From Streptococcus mitis subsp. hohhotensis (GTDB lineage Bacteria; Bacillota; Bacilli; Lactobacillales; Streptococcaceae), in the NCBI RefSeq assembly GCF_020089495.2, contig NZ_JAIRCA020000004.1, forward strand, positions 55,510-115,671: a DNA stretch of 60,162 bases. Reading direction: 5' to 3'. The stretch's first letter is position 1; every line of letters begins with the position of its first letter. The notes beneath the pieces were generated by a model, which did not search any database, was not told where the DNA came from, and saw nothing but the letters and a program-made list of their open reading frames with translations. The translations under genes were made by a program, and so were the position numbers. Shown in pieces: positions 1 to 8,641 of this stretch.

Positions 1-1
1 C

Positions 2-58
2 ACAACCATCTTCGTGGTCAATATGAAACGAATTATGACCTTAATAAATACAAAATAA
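2..58 (+). CDS. possible 3' end of a truncated gene
   Basis: One forward frame is open from the window edge to a TAA at 56-58, which is followed directly by a terminator-like hairpin. This is what the tail of a gene entering from the left would look like. Only 18 codons are visible and I recognise no family. Another forward frame is also open here, so the assignment rests mainly on the stop lying next to the hairpin. Confidence 0.3.
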   Translation, partial: TTIFVVNMKRIMTLINTK

Positions 59-99
59 CCGAGGAACTCGCTCAAATTAACGAGAGATTCCTCGGTTTT
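59..99. terminator. bidirectional intrinsic terminator
   Basis: CCGAGGAA at 59-66 pairs with TTCCTCGG at 88-95, and an inner CTCG/CGAG pair extends the stem. Four T follow on the plus strand and an A/T-rich tract follows on the minus strand. It can end a gene entering from the left and also the minus-strand rhodanese gene, whose stop is at 162. Confidence 0.7.
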
Positions 100-161
100 C
101 ATTTCATTAAAAGTAAGAGACCTATTTTTTCAGTGGACTCGAAACATCCAAGCTCGTTTTC

Positions 162-545
162 TTATTTCTCAACTTTGACTTTCCCTTTCCAAGAATCCAA
201 ACCATAAGAAAGGATATAAATCTCAGAAAAACCTTGTTTTTTCAAGTAAAGAGCCGCATTTGTGACACGTTGCGCACGTTGGTTTTCATAAAGAAGGACA
301 GGTTTATCCTTACGAAGAGCTGCAAGACTAGTCTTCAACTGACTTGAAGGAATATTGCGAGCCCCAAGAATATGTTTTCTGTGGAATTCTGCTGGGTCGC
401 GCAAATCAATCAATTGACCCGTACGAATCAAGGCTTCAAACTCCTCATTGTCTACAATTTTAGCCGCACGGCGAATACGAAGATAGTTAAAGCCCATCCA
501 TGCCAACATTGCTAGTATAAGTGCCCACAAAATCCAAGTAACCAT
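162..545 (-). CDS. membrane-anchored rhodanese-like protein
   Basis: A 127-residue protein with one N-terminal membrane segment (about residues 3-22) and a single rhodanese domain. The domain begins near EFEALIRTGQLIDLRDPAEF and includes the family pattern of an aspartate-rich start (IDLRDPAEF) and HILGARNIP. The position expected to carry the catalytic cysteine reads LLYENQRAQR and has no cysteine, so sulfur transfer by the classical mechanism is unlikely; it may be a binding or regulatory rhodanese fold. The start codon overlaps the stop of yqgQ (TAATG), implying translational coupling in a two-gene operon. The family is seen as YqgP/YibN-like proteins in Firmicutes. Function in streptococci is not established. 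Confidence 0.85.
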   Translation of the reverse strand: MVTWILWALILAMLAWMGFNYLRIRRAAKIVDNEEFEALIRTGQLIDLRDPAEFHRKHILGARNIPSSQLKTSLAALRKDKPVLLYENQRAQRVTNAALYLKKQGFSEIYILSYGLDSWKGKVKVEK

Positions 546-766
546 TAGTTCTTTTCTCCATTTTTCTCAATATAATCCAATTCTACCTTGTGCTCTCTGC
601 GAAGAACTGCTTCTGCTTCTAGATAGTCTAATTTGTCCATCAGCCCTGCATCGTAAATCCGAGAGAGTTCCAACTTCATCAGTTCAATATCATATAAGCG
701 TTTTCCCATGTAAACAATAATACCAAATCGTTTGAGGAATTGCTGCACATCATAGAATGTTTTCAT
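545..766 (-). CDS. YqgQ family (DUF910) small protein
   Basis: A 73-residue protein matching the small YqgQ family of Firmicutes (MKTFYDVQQFLKRFGIIVYMG, then YDIELMKLELSRIYDAGLMD). In Bacillus, yqgQ lies beside the glucokinase gene; the biochemical role is unknown. A longer reading from a GTG at 814 exists. I chose the ATG at 766 because a consensus promoter (TTGAAA, 17 nt, TAGAAT) ends 7 nt before it and because the length then matches the roughly 71-residue family. That makes the transcript leaderless. The GTG at 814 has an AGGAG upstream and cannot be fully excluded. Cotranscribed with the rhodanese gene. Confidence 0.85.
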   Translation of the reverse strand: MKTFYDVQQFLKRFGIIVYMGKRLYDIELMKLELSRIYDAGLMDKLDYLEAEAVLRREHKVELDYIEKNGEKN

Positions 767-773
767 AAGACCC

Positions 774-802
774 ATTCTAGCAAATTTTTGTGTTTTTTTC
801 AA
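774..802 (-). promoter_or_regulatory. sigma-A promoter of yqgQ, predicted leaderless
   Basis: On the minus strand: -35 TTGAAA (797-802), 17-nt spacer ending in TGC (extended -10), and -10 TAGAAT (774-779). Only 7 nt (GGGTCTT) separate the -10 from the ATG at 766, so transcription should begin at or next to the start codon. Confidence 0.65.
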
Positions 803-841
803 GAAGAGACTCACACAATACTCCTGATTTTCCTATCTTCT

Positions 842-871
842 TTGGCGATTCTGAGGCAAGTGTGGTACAAT
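842..871 (+). promoter_or_regulatory. sigma-A promoter of the LysR gene, predicted leaderless
   Basis: -35 TTGGCG (842-847), 18-nt spacer, -10 TACAAT (866-871). The ATG is at 878, six nt later (AAAAAC), with no room for a ribosome-binding site. It is divergent from the yqgQ promoter. Confidence 0.6.
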
Positions 872-877
872 AAAAAC

Positions 878-1786
878 ATGAGAATTCAACAATTACACTA
901 TATTATCAAAATCGTCGAAACTGGCTCCATGAATGAAGCAGCCAAGCAACTCTTTATCACCCAACCGAGTCTTTCCAATGCAGTAAGAGATTTGGAAAAT
1001 GAAATGGGCATTGAAATCTTTATCCGCAATCCCAAGGGCATTACCTTGACCCGTGATGGGATGGAGTTCCTCTCTTATGCCCGTCAGGTTGTCGAGCAAA
1101 CTCAGCTTCTGGAGGAACGTTATAAAAATCCTGTCGCCCACCGCGAACTCTTTAGCGTTTCGTCTCAACACTATGCCTTTGTGGTCAATGCCTTTGTATC
1201 GCTACTCAAGAAAAGTGATATGGAGAAATACGAGCTCTTCCTTCGTGAAACTCGTACTTGGGAGATTATCGACGACGTCAAGAACTTCCGTAGTGAGGTC
1301 GGTGTCCTATTTTTTAACAGCTACAACCGTGATGTTTTAACGAAAATGCTGGATGACAACCATCTGCTGGCTCACCATCTCTTTACAGCCCAACCGCATA
1401 TCTTTGTCAGCAAGACCAACCCTCTGGCAAAGAAAGACAAGGTCAAACTGTCTGATTTGGAGAATTTCCCTTACCTCAGCTATGACCAAGGGACACACAA
1501 CTCCTTCTACTTTTCAGAAGAAATTCTTTCTCAAGAACACCACAAGAAATCCATCGTGGTCAGTGACCGTGCCACCCTCTTTAATCTCTTGATTGGTTTA
1601 GATGGTTATACCATTGCGACAGGGATTTTGAACAGCAACCTCAACGGAGACAATATCGTTTCTATCCCACTGGATATTGATGATCCAATTGAGCTGGTCT
1701 ATATCCAGCATGAAAAAACCAGCCTATCTAAGATGGGCGAACGCTTTATCGACTATCTCCTAGAAGAAGTCCAGTTTGATAGTTGA
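878..1786 (+). CDS. LysR-family regulator, CpsY/MtaR-like
   Basis: A 302-residue LysR-type regulator. The N-terminal winged helix-turn-helix covers about residues 1-60 (MRIQQLHYIIKIVETGSMNE, then QPSLSNAVRDLE), followed by a linker helix and a periplasmic-binding-protein-like effector domain. From memory the sequence is close to the streptococcal CpsY/MtaR group, which controls methionine uptake and biosynthesis through MET-boxes; that is recognition, not a search. An exact MET-box occurs in this window upstream of metB (42994-43010). The reading frame is open further upstream to 740, but the HTH alignment and the promoter position fix the start at 878. Divergent from yqgQ; ends at a shared hairpin with the opposing dehydrogenase gene. 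Confidence 0.85.
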   Translation: MRIQQLHYIIKIVETGSMNEAAKQLFITQPSLSNAVRDLENEMGIEIFIRNPKGITLTRDGMEFLSYARQVVEQTQLLEERYKNPVAHRELFSVSSQHYAFVVNAFVSLLKKSDMEKYELFLRETRTWEIIDDVKNFRSEVGVLFFNSYNRDVLTKMLDDNHLLAHHLFTAQPHIFVSKTNPLAKKDKVKLSDLENFPYLSYDQGTHNSFYFSEEILSQEHHKKSIVVSDRATLFNLLIGLDGYTIATGILNSNLNGDNIVSIPLDIDDPIELVYIQHEKTSLSKMGERFIDYLLEEVQFDS

Positions 1787-1796
1787 GAAATGATAA

Positions 1797-1842
1797 GAAC
1801 CAATATGTAGGCTAGCAACAACCTGCACATTGGTTCTTTTTA
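1797..1842. terminator. bidirectional terminator
   Basis: AAGAACCAAT pairs with ATTGGTTCTT, with a second inner TGTAGG/CCTGCA pairing and T-rich tracts on both sides. It lies between the convergent LysR and short-chain dehydrogenase genes. Confidence 0.75.
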
Positions 1843-2595
1843 CTTATAATTAAAAGTCTCCCCTGCCAACTTATCAGCTAGCTTGGGAAAGAGGGTATAA
1901 AATTTGTGGGCCAAGTTCAACAAGACAGGGAGATTGAGTTCTCGTTTATTTTTTCCTATAATCTTGACAATCTTTTTAGCCACTGCATCTGGTTCTAGCA
2001 GGAAACGGTCAACCGATTTGAGATAGGTTCCATCTGGGTCGGCTTGGTCAAAAAATCCTGTGCGGATAGGTCCTGGATTGACTGTTGTAACATAGACTCC
2101 ATAGGGCTGAAGTTCGAGGCGTAAGGCATTTGAAAAACCAATGGCCGCAAACTTAGTGGCTGAGTAGAGACTAGACTTGCCAGTAGCAATCAAACCTGCC
2201 ATGCTAACAATATTGATGATATGACCTTGACTCTTCTCCTTCATACGAGCCGCAAGGCGACGAGATAGATTCATCAGGGCGAAGGTATTGACCTCAAACA
2301 TCTGGTGAATATCTTGGTCAGAAATCTGGTCAAATTCCTCAAAAATCCCGTAACCAGCGTTGTTAATTAAGACATCAATCTTGCCATAGCGGATATAGAG
2401 ATCTGCTAGCAGAGTTTCTAAGGCTGAGTCATCGGTAATGTCTATTTCAATTAATTCTACATGGGGATGATTTCCGTAGAGTTGAGCTAATTTTTCCCTA
2501 TCTCTACCAAGCAAGATGAGTTGGTCATTTGGCAGGAGTTTGACCATCTCTTGGGCTAAACCACCGCTAGCTCCAGTAATGAGAATAGTAGGCAT
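1840..2595 (-). CDS. short-chain dehydrogenase/reductase (SDR)
   Basis: A 251-residue classical SDR. It shows the cofactor motif TGASGGLA near the N-terminus, NNAGYG in the middle, the catalytic serine in NIVSMAG and the YSATKFA active site (Tyr and Lys). Length is typical. The substrate cannot be told from sequence. It is the last gene of the minus-strand run miaA-hflX-unknown-rnz-SDR and starts about 20 nt after the rnz stop, with AGAAAGGA as ribosome-binding site. Confidence 0.9.
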   Translation of the reverse strand: MPTILITGASGGLAQEMVKLLPNDQLILLGRDREKLAQLYGNHPHVELIEIDITDDSALETLLADLYIRYGKIDVLINNAGYGIFEEFDQISDQDIHQMFEVNTFALMNLSRRLAARMKEKSQGHIINIVSMAGLIATGKSSLYSATKFAAIGFSNALRLELQPYGVYVTTVNPGPIRTGFFDQADPDGTYLKSVDRFLLEPDAVAKKIVKIIGKNKRELNLPVLLNLAHKFYTLFPKLADKLAGETFNYK

Positions 2596-2615
2596 ACTTA
2601 TCCTTTCTGTGACTG

Positions 2616-3545
2616 CTAGATTTCCACTTCTTCCAAGTCTTTGACCACATGGACATTTTCAAAGACACTAGCAGCGTCTTTTTTGAGCTTGCTGATATCT
2701 TTTGAGAGAAAGCGAGCACTGATGTGGTTGAGCAGGAGTCGTTTAACATCTGCTTCTACTGCGACCTCCGCCGCCTGCATGTTGGTTGAGTGACCATGAT
2801 TGCGAGCAATTTTTTCATCGCCCTTGCCATAAGTCGATTCATGGACAAGGACATCGGCATTGACAGCCAGACGCACACTGGCATCCGTTTTTCGAGTGTC
2901 TCCTAAAATAGTGATAATTTTACCTGGACGTGGAGCTGAGATATAGTCTGTTGCCTTGATTTCAGTTCCGTCTTCCAAAACAACATCCTGGCCGTTTTTG
3001 ATTTTACCAAAAAGCGGGCCAAATGGGACACCAGCAGCCTTGAGTTTTTCAGCATCCAGCGTTCCTTCCAAGTCCTTTTGCATGACACGGTAACCAACAC
3101 AGAAAATAGTGTGGTCCAGTTCCTCTGCATACACAGTGAATTTATCGGTCTCAAGGATTTTTCCTAGAGAATCTTGGTCAAACTCATGAAAATGAATGCG
3201 GTAAGGCAGGCGAGAACCCGACACACGAAGACTGGTTAAAACAAAGGACTTAATCCCTTGCGGGCCATAGATTTCCAAATCTGTCTGCTCTTCATTGGCC
3301 TGAAAGGCACGACTAGAAAGGAAACCTGGCAAGCCAAAGATGTGGTCTCCATGCAGGTGGGTGATAAAGATTTTGCTGACCTTACGTGGTCGAATTGTGG
3401 TTTCCAGAATGCGATTTTGCGTACCTTCTCCACAGTCAAAGAGCCAGACTTCGTTAATCTCGTCCAAGAGTTTCAGGGCGAGACTGGAGACATTGCGGGC
3501 TTTAGAGGGCTGACCAGCCCCCGTTCCTAAAAATTGAATATCCAT
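2616..3545 (-). CDS. rnz: ribonuclease Z
   Basis: A 309-residue metallo-beta-lactamase-fold endonuclease that removes 3' trailers from tRNA precursors lacking an encoded CCA. The N-terminus [18 protein letters not shown] and the zinc motif [12 protein letters not shown] are the signature of the short (bacterial) RNase Z. Further metal ligands are in [14 protein letters not shown] and the C-terminal LNHISARF region. It sits in an operon with miaA and hflX, so three neighbouring genes act on tRNA or the ribosome. Confidence 0.95.
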   Translation of the reverse strand: MDIQFLGTGAGQPSKARNVSSLALKLLDEINEVWLFDCGEGTQNRILETTIRPRKVSKIFITHLHGDHIFGLPGFLSSRAFQANEEQTDLEIYGPQGIKSFVLTSLRVSGSRLPYRIHFHEFDQDSLGKILETDKFTVYAEELDHTIFCVGYRVMQKDLEGTLDAEKLKAAGVPFGPLFGKIKNGQDVVLEDGTEIKATDYISAPRPGKIITILGDTRKTDASVRLAVNADVLVHESTYGKGDEKIARNHGHSTNMQAAEVAVEADVKRLLLNHISARFLSKDISKLKKDAASVFENVHVVKDLEEVEI

Positions 3546-3559
3546 TCGATACTTTCTAA

Positions 3560-4183
3560 TTAATCAATATATAACATAGCTATGCGATTTTCCGATCGGA
3601 AATAGCGCTTGCCAGAAAAAGCTGTGGCTTCTTGTAATAACTCCTCTTGGCTGTAACCTTTAAGACGCTTGCGACCATCAGACAAGCTTTCCAAATCAGT
3701 CAAAGCTGTGAGACTATCCATGCTAACAACTTCCTCATCTCCAACAGCCTTCAGGTAAATCTTGCCAGATTCTTCAAAGACTAGTTGATGGGGGAAAATT
3801 TGCGCAATCTCAAAGAGCAAGTCATCTGAAATCTTCTCCTCATTTTCAGAGAAAATTCTACCCAGTCCCTCACTCTCATAACAAAAACCAAAGGATTTAC
3901 CAGACAGATTTAGGCGAATAAAGGGCTTGTTTTCTAAGGTGAAACTTGGATCAGCATTGTAGAGATTCAGTTCCTGACTGACTTCTGCAAAATAATCCGT
4001 CGCAGCCTCAGGACTTTTTTTCTGGTAGAGTTCTGCAAAGTAAGCATTGACCACGCTAGGTGGAGGAGTGATCAGTGCCAACTGCTCTTGCTCTGTTCTA
4101 CCAGCTAGAAGTTGATCCAGATAGACCTTATCCAGACTTGTATAGCCCCCATATTTTAGAGCCAACGTTTTAATATCAGTCAT
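3560..4183 (-). CDS. conserved streptococcal protein of unknown function
   Basis: A 207-residue soluble protein with no signal peptide and no membrane segment. I do not recognise a domain. The sequence begins [20 protein letters not shown] and is acidic with few cysteines. It overlaps the end of hflX by 8 nt and precedes rnz, so it belongs to the tRNA/ribosome operon and is probably translationally coupled. I recall homologues sometimes carrying a cystathionine beta-lyase label, but I see no pyridoxal-phosphate motif and consider that name wrong. Confidence 0.8.
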   Translation of the reverse strand: MTDIKTLALKYGGYTSLDKVYLDQLLAGRTEQEQLALITPPPSVVNAYFAELYQKKSPEAATDYFAEVSQELNLYNADPSFTLENKPFIRLNLSGKSFGFCYESEGLGRIFSENEEKISDDLLFEIAQIFPHQLVFEESGKIYLKAVGDEEVVSMDSLTALTDLESLSDGRKRLKGYSQEELLQEATAFSGKRYFRSENRIAMLYID

Positions 4184-5414
4184 AAAATTCCTCTAACCTC
4201 CATTTATTTTTCTCGGAAATGTAGCCTGTAATTACTTCGCCGTCCTCCTGATAATCGCGTTCTTCAAGAATCGCAACACTTTCTAAATCATGAATCTTAT
4301 AGGACTTTGAAAAAGGCACGCGCAGGGTAAAAGATTCAAAAATATCCTTGATTTTCTCTAAAAACAAAGCCTGCAAATTCTCACGACTATCCTCAGACTT
4401 GGCAGAAATGAGGGCATAAGGCGTTTGGGTCGGCGTGAAATCCTCCACCAAATCCGCTTTATTATAAAGGGTCAGGCGAGGAATATCTTCCATGTCCAGG
4501 TCTTTCATGATGGACAGGACTGTTTTTTCATGCTCCTCATGGTAAGGATTGCTGGCATCGATAACATGAACCAGAAGGTCCACATGCTTGCTTTCTTCCA
4601 AGGTTGACTTAAAACTGGACACCAACTCTGTCGGCAAATCTTGGATAAAGCCAACTGTATCTGTTAAAGTTACTTGGAGATTTCCCCCCAGATGGATACT
4701 CTTAGTCGTCGCATCTAGAGTCGCAAATAGCTCGTCAGCCTCATACTGGGTCTTACTGGTCAAGGTGTTCATGATAGTTGATTTCCCAGCATTGGTGTAA
4801 CCAATCAAACCAATCTTAAAGGTGCTTGACTCCAAACGTTTTTCTCTGACAGTCGCCCGATTTTTCTCAACCACCTTGAGCTGGCGCTCGATATCCGTGA
4901 TTTGATTGCGAACGCTACGACGGTTCAGCTCCAGCTGGCTTTCACCAGGTCCACGGGAACCAATTCCCCCTGCCTGACGGCTGAGCATAATTCCCTGACC
5001 AACCAAACGAGGCAAGAGGTATTTGAGCTGAGCTAGGTGGACTTGGAGTTTCCCTTCATGACTTCGAGCCCGCATTGCAAAGATATCCAGAATCAACTGC
5101 ATACGGTCAATGACCTTGACACCGAGAACTTCTTCTAAATTGACATTCTGCCGTGGTGTCAAACGATTGTTGACGATGACAGTGGTAATTTCTTCTGCAT
5201 CCACCATGAGCGCAATTTCTTCTAACTTACCAGAGCCGACGAAGGTCTTGGAATCATATTTTTCACGTTTTTGTCTGTAACTATCTACAACGACTGCCCC
5301 AGCTGTCTTAGCTAGACTAGCCAATTCTTCCATAGAGAGATCAAAATTGTCCATGCCCTGCAATTCCACACCAATCAGCAGGACTCGCTCCTCTTTTTTT
5401 TCCGTATCAATCAT
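4176..5414 (-). CDS. hflX: ribosome-associated GTPase HflX
   Basis: A 412-residue GTPase of the HflX family, which binds the 50S subunit and splits stalled or hibernating ribosomes. It has the N-terminal HflX domain (about 1-190, including QIRQK-like [19 protein letters not shown] and the glycine-rich [14 protein letters not shown]), then the G domain with Walker [15 protein letters not shown] (G3) and NKAD (G4). The C-terminal part is short. The start overlaps the miaA stop by 8 nt, with GAGGAG upstream. Length and motifs are normal. Confidence 0.95.
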   Translation of the reverse strand: MIDTEKKEERVLLIGVELQGMDNFDLSMEELASLAKTAGAVVVDSYRQKREKYDSKTFVGSGKLEEIALMVDAEEITTVIVNNRLTPRQNVNLEEVLGVKVIDRMQLILDIFAMRARSHEGKLQVHLAQLKYLLPRLVGQGIMLSRQAGGIGSRGPGESQLELNRRSVRNQITDIERQLKVVEKNRATVREKRLESSTFKIGLIGYTNAGKSTIMNTLTSKTQYEADELFATLDATTKSIHLGGNLQVTLTDTVGFIQDLPTELVSSFKSTLEESKHVDLLVHVIDASNPYHEEHEKTVLSIMKDLDMEDIPRLTLYNKADLVEDFTPTQTPYALISAKSEDSRENLQALFLEKIKDIFESFTLRVPFSKSYKIHDLESVAILEERDYQEDGEVITGYISEKNKWRLEEFYD

Positions 5415-6291
5415 CTAAAAACTCCTCTATCTGGCTTAAAATGCGGTCTTGCACACCAGCTTCTCCAATCTGATAAAAGGTGACCTGCATGCGGTTACGG
5501 AACCAGGTCAACTGACGCTTGGCAAAACGACGAGTCGCCTGTTTGAGACTCTCACTAGCTTCTTCCAAGGTCTGCTCTCCACGTAAATACGGAAAGAGTT
5601 CCTTGTATCCAATCCCTTTAGCAGCCTGCACATCTGGATAATGGTCAAAAAGCCATTTGGCTTCGTCTAGAAGTCCAGCTTCAAACATCAGGTCCACTCG
5701 GTGATTGATACGTTCATAAAGCTGACTGCGCTCATCGTCCAAGCAGATAATCAGCGGTTCATATAGACTCTCTTTATTTTCCAAATCCTGACCAAAATGG
5801 ACAATTTCCAAGGCACGCATCGCACGACGACGATTAAACTGGGGAATCTCAAGGTCTGCTTGCTCCACCAAATGGGCTAATTCCTCATCTGAATATGGCT
5901 CCAAACTAGCTCGATAAGCTAAAATCTCCTCATGAGGAGTCTCACCACCTAGGTGGTAGCCTTCAAGCAAGCTCTGGATATAAAGCCCAGTCCCACCAGC
6001 AATAATAGCTAGCTTGCCACGGCTTTGAATATCCTCAATAGCCTTCTTAGCTTCTGAAACAAAATCAAAAGCCGAGTAAGACTCGGTTACCTCTCTAACA
6101 TCGATTAAATGATGAGGAACAGCTGCCTGCTCTTCTGGACTAGCCTTAGCCGTCCCTATATCCAGACCTCGATAGACTTGCTGGCTATCTCCACTAACCA
6201 CTTCGCCATTAAAACGCTTTGCAACTTCGATGGCAAGGGCTGTTTTTCCAACTGCAGTCGGTCCAACAATCACAATTATTTTTGTTTTCAT
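5407..6291 (-). CDS. miaA: tRNA dimethylallyltransferase
   Basis: A 294-residue enzyme that transfers a dimethylallyl group to N6 of A37 in tRNAs reading UNN codons. Visible are the P-loop [10 protein letters not shown], the [15 protein letters not shown] substrate loop, [13 protein letters not shown] and the C-terminal [14 protein letters not shown]. The frame is open upstream to 6342, but [17 protein letters not shown] at 6291 matches the family start and has AAGGAAAA before it. First gene of the operon; a TATAAT-like box is seen on the minus strand near 6330. Confidence 0.95.
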   Translation of the reverse strand: MKTKIIVIVGPTAVGKTALAIEVAKRFNGEVVSGDSQQVYRGLDIGTAKASPEEQAAVPHHLIDVREVTESYSAFDFVSEAKKAIEDIQSRGKLAIIAGGTGLYIQSLLEGYHLGGETPHEEILAYRASLEPYSDEELAHLVEQADLEIPQFNRRRAMRALEIVHFGQDLENKESLYEPLIICLDDERSQLYERINHRVDLMFEAGLLDEAKWLFDHYPDVQAAKGIGYKELFPYLRGEQTLEEASESLKQATRRFAKRQLTWFRNRMQVTFYQIGEAGVQDRILSQIEEFLDD

Positions 6292-6411
6292 CTTTTTTCC
6301 TTGAAAAATTCCCATTTTTTCGTTACTATTATTATAACACAAAAAGGTCAGTCAGAAAAATGTGACCTCTTGAGGGGGCTGGCTGATTAAGAAGATAAAG
6401 GAGGAAGACTC

Positions 6412-6582
6412 ATGGCTAAAGGATTCGCTAAAGGTCTTGTAACAGGTGTCGCAGGAACTGTCGCTGCAGTCGCAGGTGCAGTATACGCATTTAAAAAGAA
6501 AGTGATCGAACCAGAAGAGCAAAAAGCAGCTTTCATCGAAGAAAACCGTAAAAAAGCAGCTCGTCGCCGCGTATCACGTTAA
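6412..6582 (+). CDS. DUF3042 family small protein
   Basis: A 56-residue protein starting MAKGFAKGLVTGVAGTVAAV and ending in a very basic RKKAARRRVSR tail. It has one glycine/alanine-rich hydrophobic segment (about 7-26) that could sit in the membrane. It matches the small DUF3042 family of lactic acid bacteria, function unknown. An AAGGAGGAAGACTC ribosome-binding site precedes the ATG. It is the only plus-strand gene in this stretch, between miaA and thyA, and ends at a strong hairpin. Confidence 0.88.
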   Translation: MAKGFAKGLVTGVAGTVAAVAGAVYAFKKKVIEPEEQKAAFIEENRKKAARRRVSR

Positions 6583-6590
6583 GAAACAAA

Positions 6591-6624
6591 AGAAGTTGGG
6601 ATTTATTTTCTCAACTTCTTTTTT
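6591..6624. terminator. terminator between DUF3042 and thyA
   Basis: AGAAGTTGGGA (6591-6601) pairs with TCTCAACTTCT (6609-6619) with one G-T pair, followed by a T run on the plus strand. It lies between two convergent genes and may work in both directions. Confidence 0.8.
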
Positions 6625-6632
6625 CTATTCTT

Positions 6633-7472
6633 TTAAATAGCTAGGTCAAACTTCAACTGTGGCTTGACAGGGTCATAATCCACCAACTCAAAGTCCTCTG
6701 CTTTAATATCAAAAAAATTGGTCTTATCTGGCACATTCAAGACCAAACGTGGTTGGCAGTTTGATGGCTCACGACGGAGCAATTCCTGAGCTTGTTCAAA
6801 TTGATTGTCATAGATATGGAGATTGTTGATGAAGTAGAAGAACTTCCCAACCTTCCAGCCGAAATGCTTGGCAATCATCATTTGAAGAGCCACGTACTGC
6901 ATAGCATTGATGTGGTGGGCCACCAACATGTCATTCGAACGCTGGGTCAAGGTCGCATCCAGATAGATTTCTCCATCTACACGGCGGACATCAAACATGG
7001 TCTGAAAGGCGCATGGGAGTAGTCCTTCTGTTTCTTCGAAAGCTTGGTAATCCCAGAGCGAAATGATATTGCGACGGTTCCAAGGGTTGACTTCCAACTG
7101 CTTGAGAAGCTTATTGATAATGTCGTGTTTCTTAACAACAGCACCATAGCGCTCACCAATGGTTCCCGTATTTCCCACTTCCCAGTCATTCCAGTAGTGA
7201 ACATTGTACTTGTCATTGAGAACTTCTAGGCTATTAGACTGGTCTTGGTAGATCCAGAGAACTTCTTTGATAGCTGATTTGATTGCAATGGGACGCAAGG
7301 TTGTAATGGGGAATTCCCCCTTGGCCAAGTCATACTCTGCAAAGGCACCCGTTACGTACTTAGAGTTGGCAACTGTCCCATCCTTGTACTTGGGACGTGC
7401 TTGCTCTGAGAAAACACCTTCCTTTAGAATGCGTTCAATATTCTCTTTAAAAATCGTATCTGATTTTGTCAT
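6633..7472 (-). CDS. thyA: thymidylate synthase
   Basis: A 279-residue enzyme converting dUMP to dTMP with methylene-tetrahydrofolate. Active-site cysteine is in [14 protein letters not shown]; the folate/dUMP region [17 protein letters not shown] and the late [13 protein letters not shown] motif are present. The family C-terminus ...PQLKFDLAI is intact. GAGGTGAGAG ribosome-binding site and a TATACT -10 box lie upstream. It appears to be a single-gene transcript between two terminators. Confidence 0.95.
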   Translation of the reverse strand: MTKSDTIFKENIERILKEGVFSEQARPKYKDGTVANSKYVTGAFAEYDLAKGEFPITTLRPIAIKSAIKEVLWIYQDQSNSLEVLNDKYNVHYWNDWEVGNTGTIGERYGAVVKKHDIINKLLKQLEVNPWNRRNIISLWDYQAFEETEGLLPCAFQTMFDVRRVDGEIYLDATLTQRSNDMLVAHHINAMQYVALQMMIAKHFGWKVGKFFYFINNLHIYDNQFEQAQELLRREPSNCQPRLVLNVPDKTNFFDIKAEDFELVDYDPVKPQLKFDLAI

Positions 7473-7520
7473 TTACTCTCACCTCATTTATTGTCCTAAC
7501 TAGTATAGCATAAAAAAAGA

Positions 7521-7566
7521 AAGGAGGAAAATCACTCGCTTCTGGAAAGCAATTTTCTCCTTTTTC
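7521..7566 (-). terminator. glucokinase terminator
   Basis: On the minus strand AAGGAGAAAAT pairs with ATTTTCCTCCTT (one bulged base) and is followed by TCTTTTTTT, just downstream of the glucokinase stop at 7571. Confidence 0.75.
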
Positions 7567-7570
7567 TATT

Positions 7571-8530
7571 TTATTGCAATACAAGTGATGCTGCTCCGAT
7601 AACTCCAGCGTCATTTCCTAGAGTTGCAAGAGCTAGTTTAGTAGTTGTGCGTACTTGTGGGAAGGTATTTTCATCGTAGACTTTTTGAACACCTTGTAGA
7701 AGGAATTCTCCCGCAGCTGATACACCACCACCGATAACGATTGTTGATGGGTTTAGGATTGAGCCAATGTTAGCACAAGCGATTCCCAAGTAACGTGAGA
7801 AGTTACGGTAAACGATCAAAGCAAGATCGTCTCCTTCTTTTGCCAAATCAAAGACAGTCTTAGCGGTTACTTCTTCTCCATTATCAATCAAGCGTTTCAA
7901 GGCTGCATCGCCTTCGTATTCATCGGCATAGCGACGAGTCAAGTTGACAATCCCTGTTGCTGAAGCAACTGTCTCAAGGCAACCTTTCTTACCGCAAGTA
8001 CATGCGATTGGTTGATCAAAGTCAACAGTGATATGACCAAGCTCACCTGCTGCACCAGCAACACCGTGAAGCAATTTGCCTTCAGCGACGATACCGCCAC
8101 CAACACCAGTACCGAGTGTCATAAATACAACATCTGGTTGGTTATCACCAGCCCCCATCCAACGCTCACCAAGAGCAGCTACGTTGGCATCATTATCGAT
8201 GAAGAATGGAATACCCAAGGCCTTTTCAATCTTCTCTTTAATTGGTTGAAGGGTTTTCCAGTTGAGGTTGTAGGCACCGATAACAGTCCCTTTTTCACGG
8301 TCAACCACACCTGGTGATCCCATCCCAATTCCTTGGAAGTCCGCTGCTGCCAATCCAAGCAAGTCCAAACGATGCTGAATAGACTCAATCATATCATCTA
8401 CGATATGACTTCCCTCATCCAAAATATTAGTCTTGATAGACCATTTTTCTTGGATTTCTCCTGCTGTTGTTAAGATTGCAAATTTGATAGAAGTTCCACC
8501 AAGGTCAATCCCAATAATCTTTTGACTCAT
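7571..8530 (-). CDS. gki: ROK-family glucokinase
   Basis: A 319-residue ROK kinase phosphorylating glucose to glucose-6-phosphate. It has the N-terminal phosphate-binding GIDLGGTSIKFA, the catalytic aspartate in PFFIDNDANVAALGE, GTGVGGGIV, and the ROK zinc motif with GHITVD then CTCGKKGCLE (Cys-x-Cys...Cys). Two consecutive ATGs start the frame; I use the second (8530), which sits at a better distance from GGAG. Its promoter region carries two LacI/CcpA-type palindromes (see separate entry), suggesting carbon control. Confidence 0.95.
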   Translation of the reverse strand: MSQKIIGIDLGGTSIKFAILTTAGEIQEKWSIKTNILDEGSHIVDDMIESIQHRLDLLGLAAADFQGIGMGSPGVVDREKGTVIGAYNLNWKTLQPIKEKIEKALGIPFFIDNDANVAALGERWMGAGDNQPDVVFMTLGTGVGGGIVAEGKLLHGVAGAAGELGHITVDFDQPIACTCGKKGCLETVASATGIVNLTRRYADEYEGDAALKRLIDNGEEVTAKTVFDLAKEGDDLALIVYRNFSRYLGIACANIGSILNPSTIVIGGGVSAAGEFLLQGVQKVYDENTFPQVRTTTKLALATLGNDAGVIGAASLVLQ

Positions 8531-8559
8531 CATATTCTCCTTTTTTATTATGAATTAAT

Positions 8560-8617
8560 TGAAAATGCTTACAGATATAGTATAACAAAATTCACTCATT
8601 TATGCAAAGGTTTGCAT
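8560..8617 (-). promoter_or_regulatory. glucokinase promoter with two cre/LacI-type palindromes
   Basis: On the minus strand a -35 TTTGCA (8603-8608), an 18-nt spacer and a -10 TATACT (8579-8584). A perfect palindrome ATGCAAA-GG-TTTGCAT (8602-8617) covers the -35 box. A second cre-like site, TGAAAATGCTTACA (8560-8573), lies just downstream of the expected transcript start and differs from the cre core at one base. Either could be bound by CcpA or another LacI-family repressor. Confidence 0.6.
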
Positions 8618-8641
8618 TAACTTTCTAGATTTTATCCTTAC

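Noticed and set aside
740..877. 46-codon N-terminal extension of the LysR gene
   Set aside because: The extension is hydrophobic and unlike any LysR N-terminus, and a consensus promoter lies inside it, ending 6 nt before the ATG at 878.
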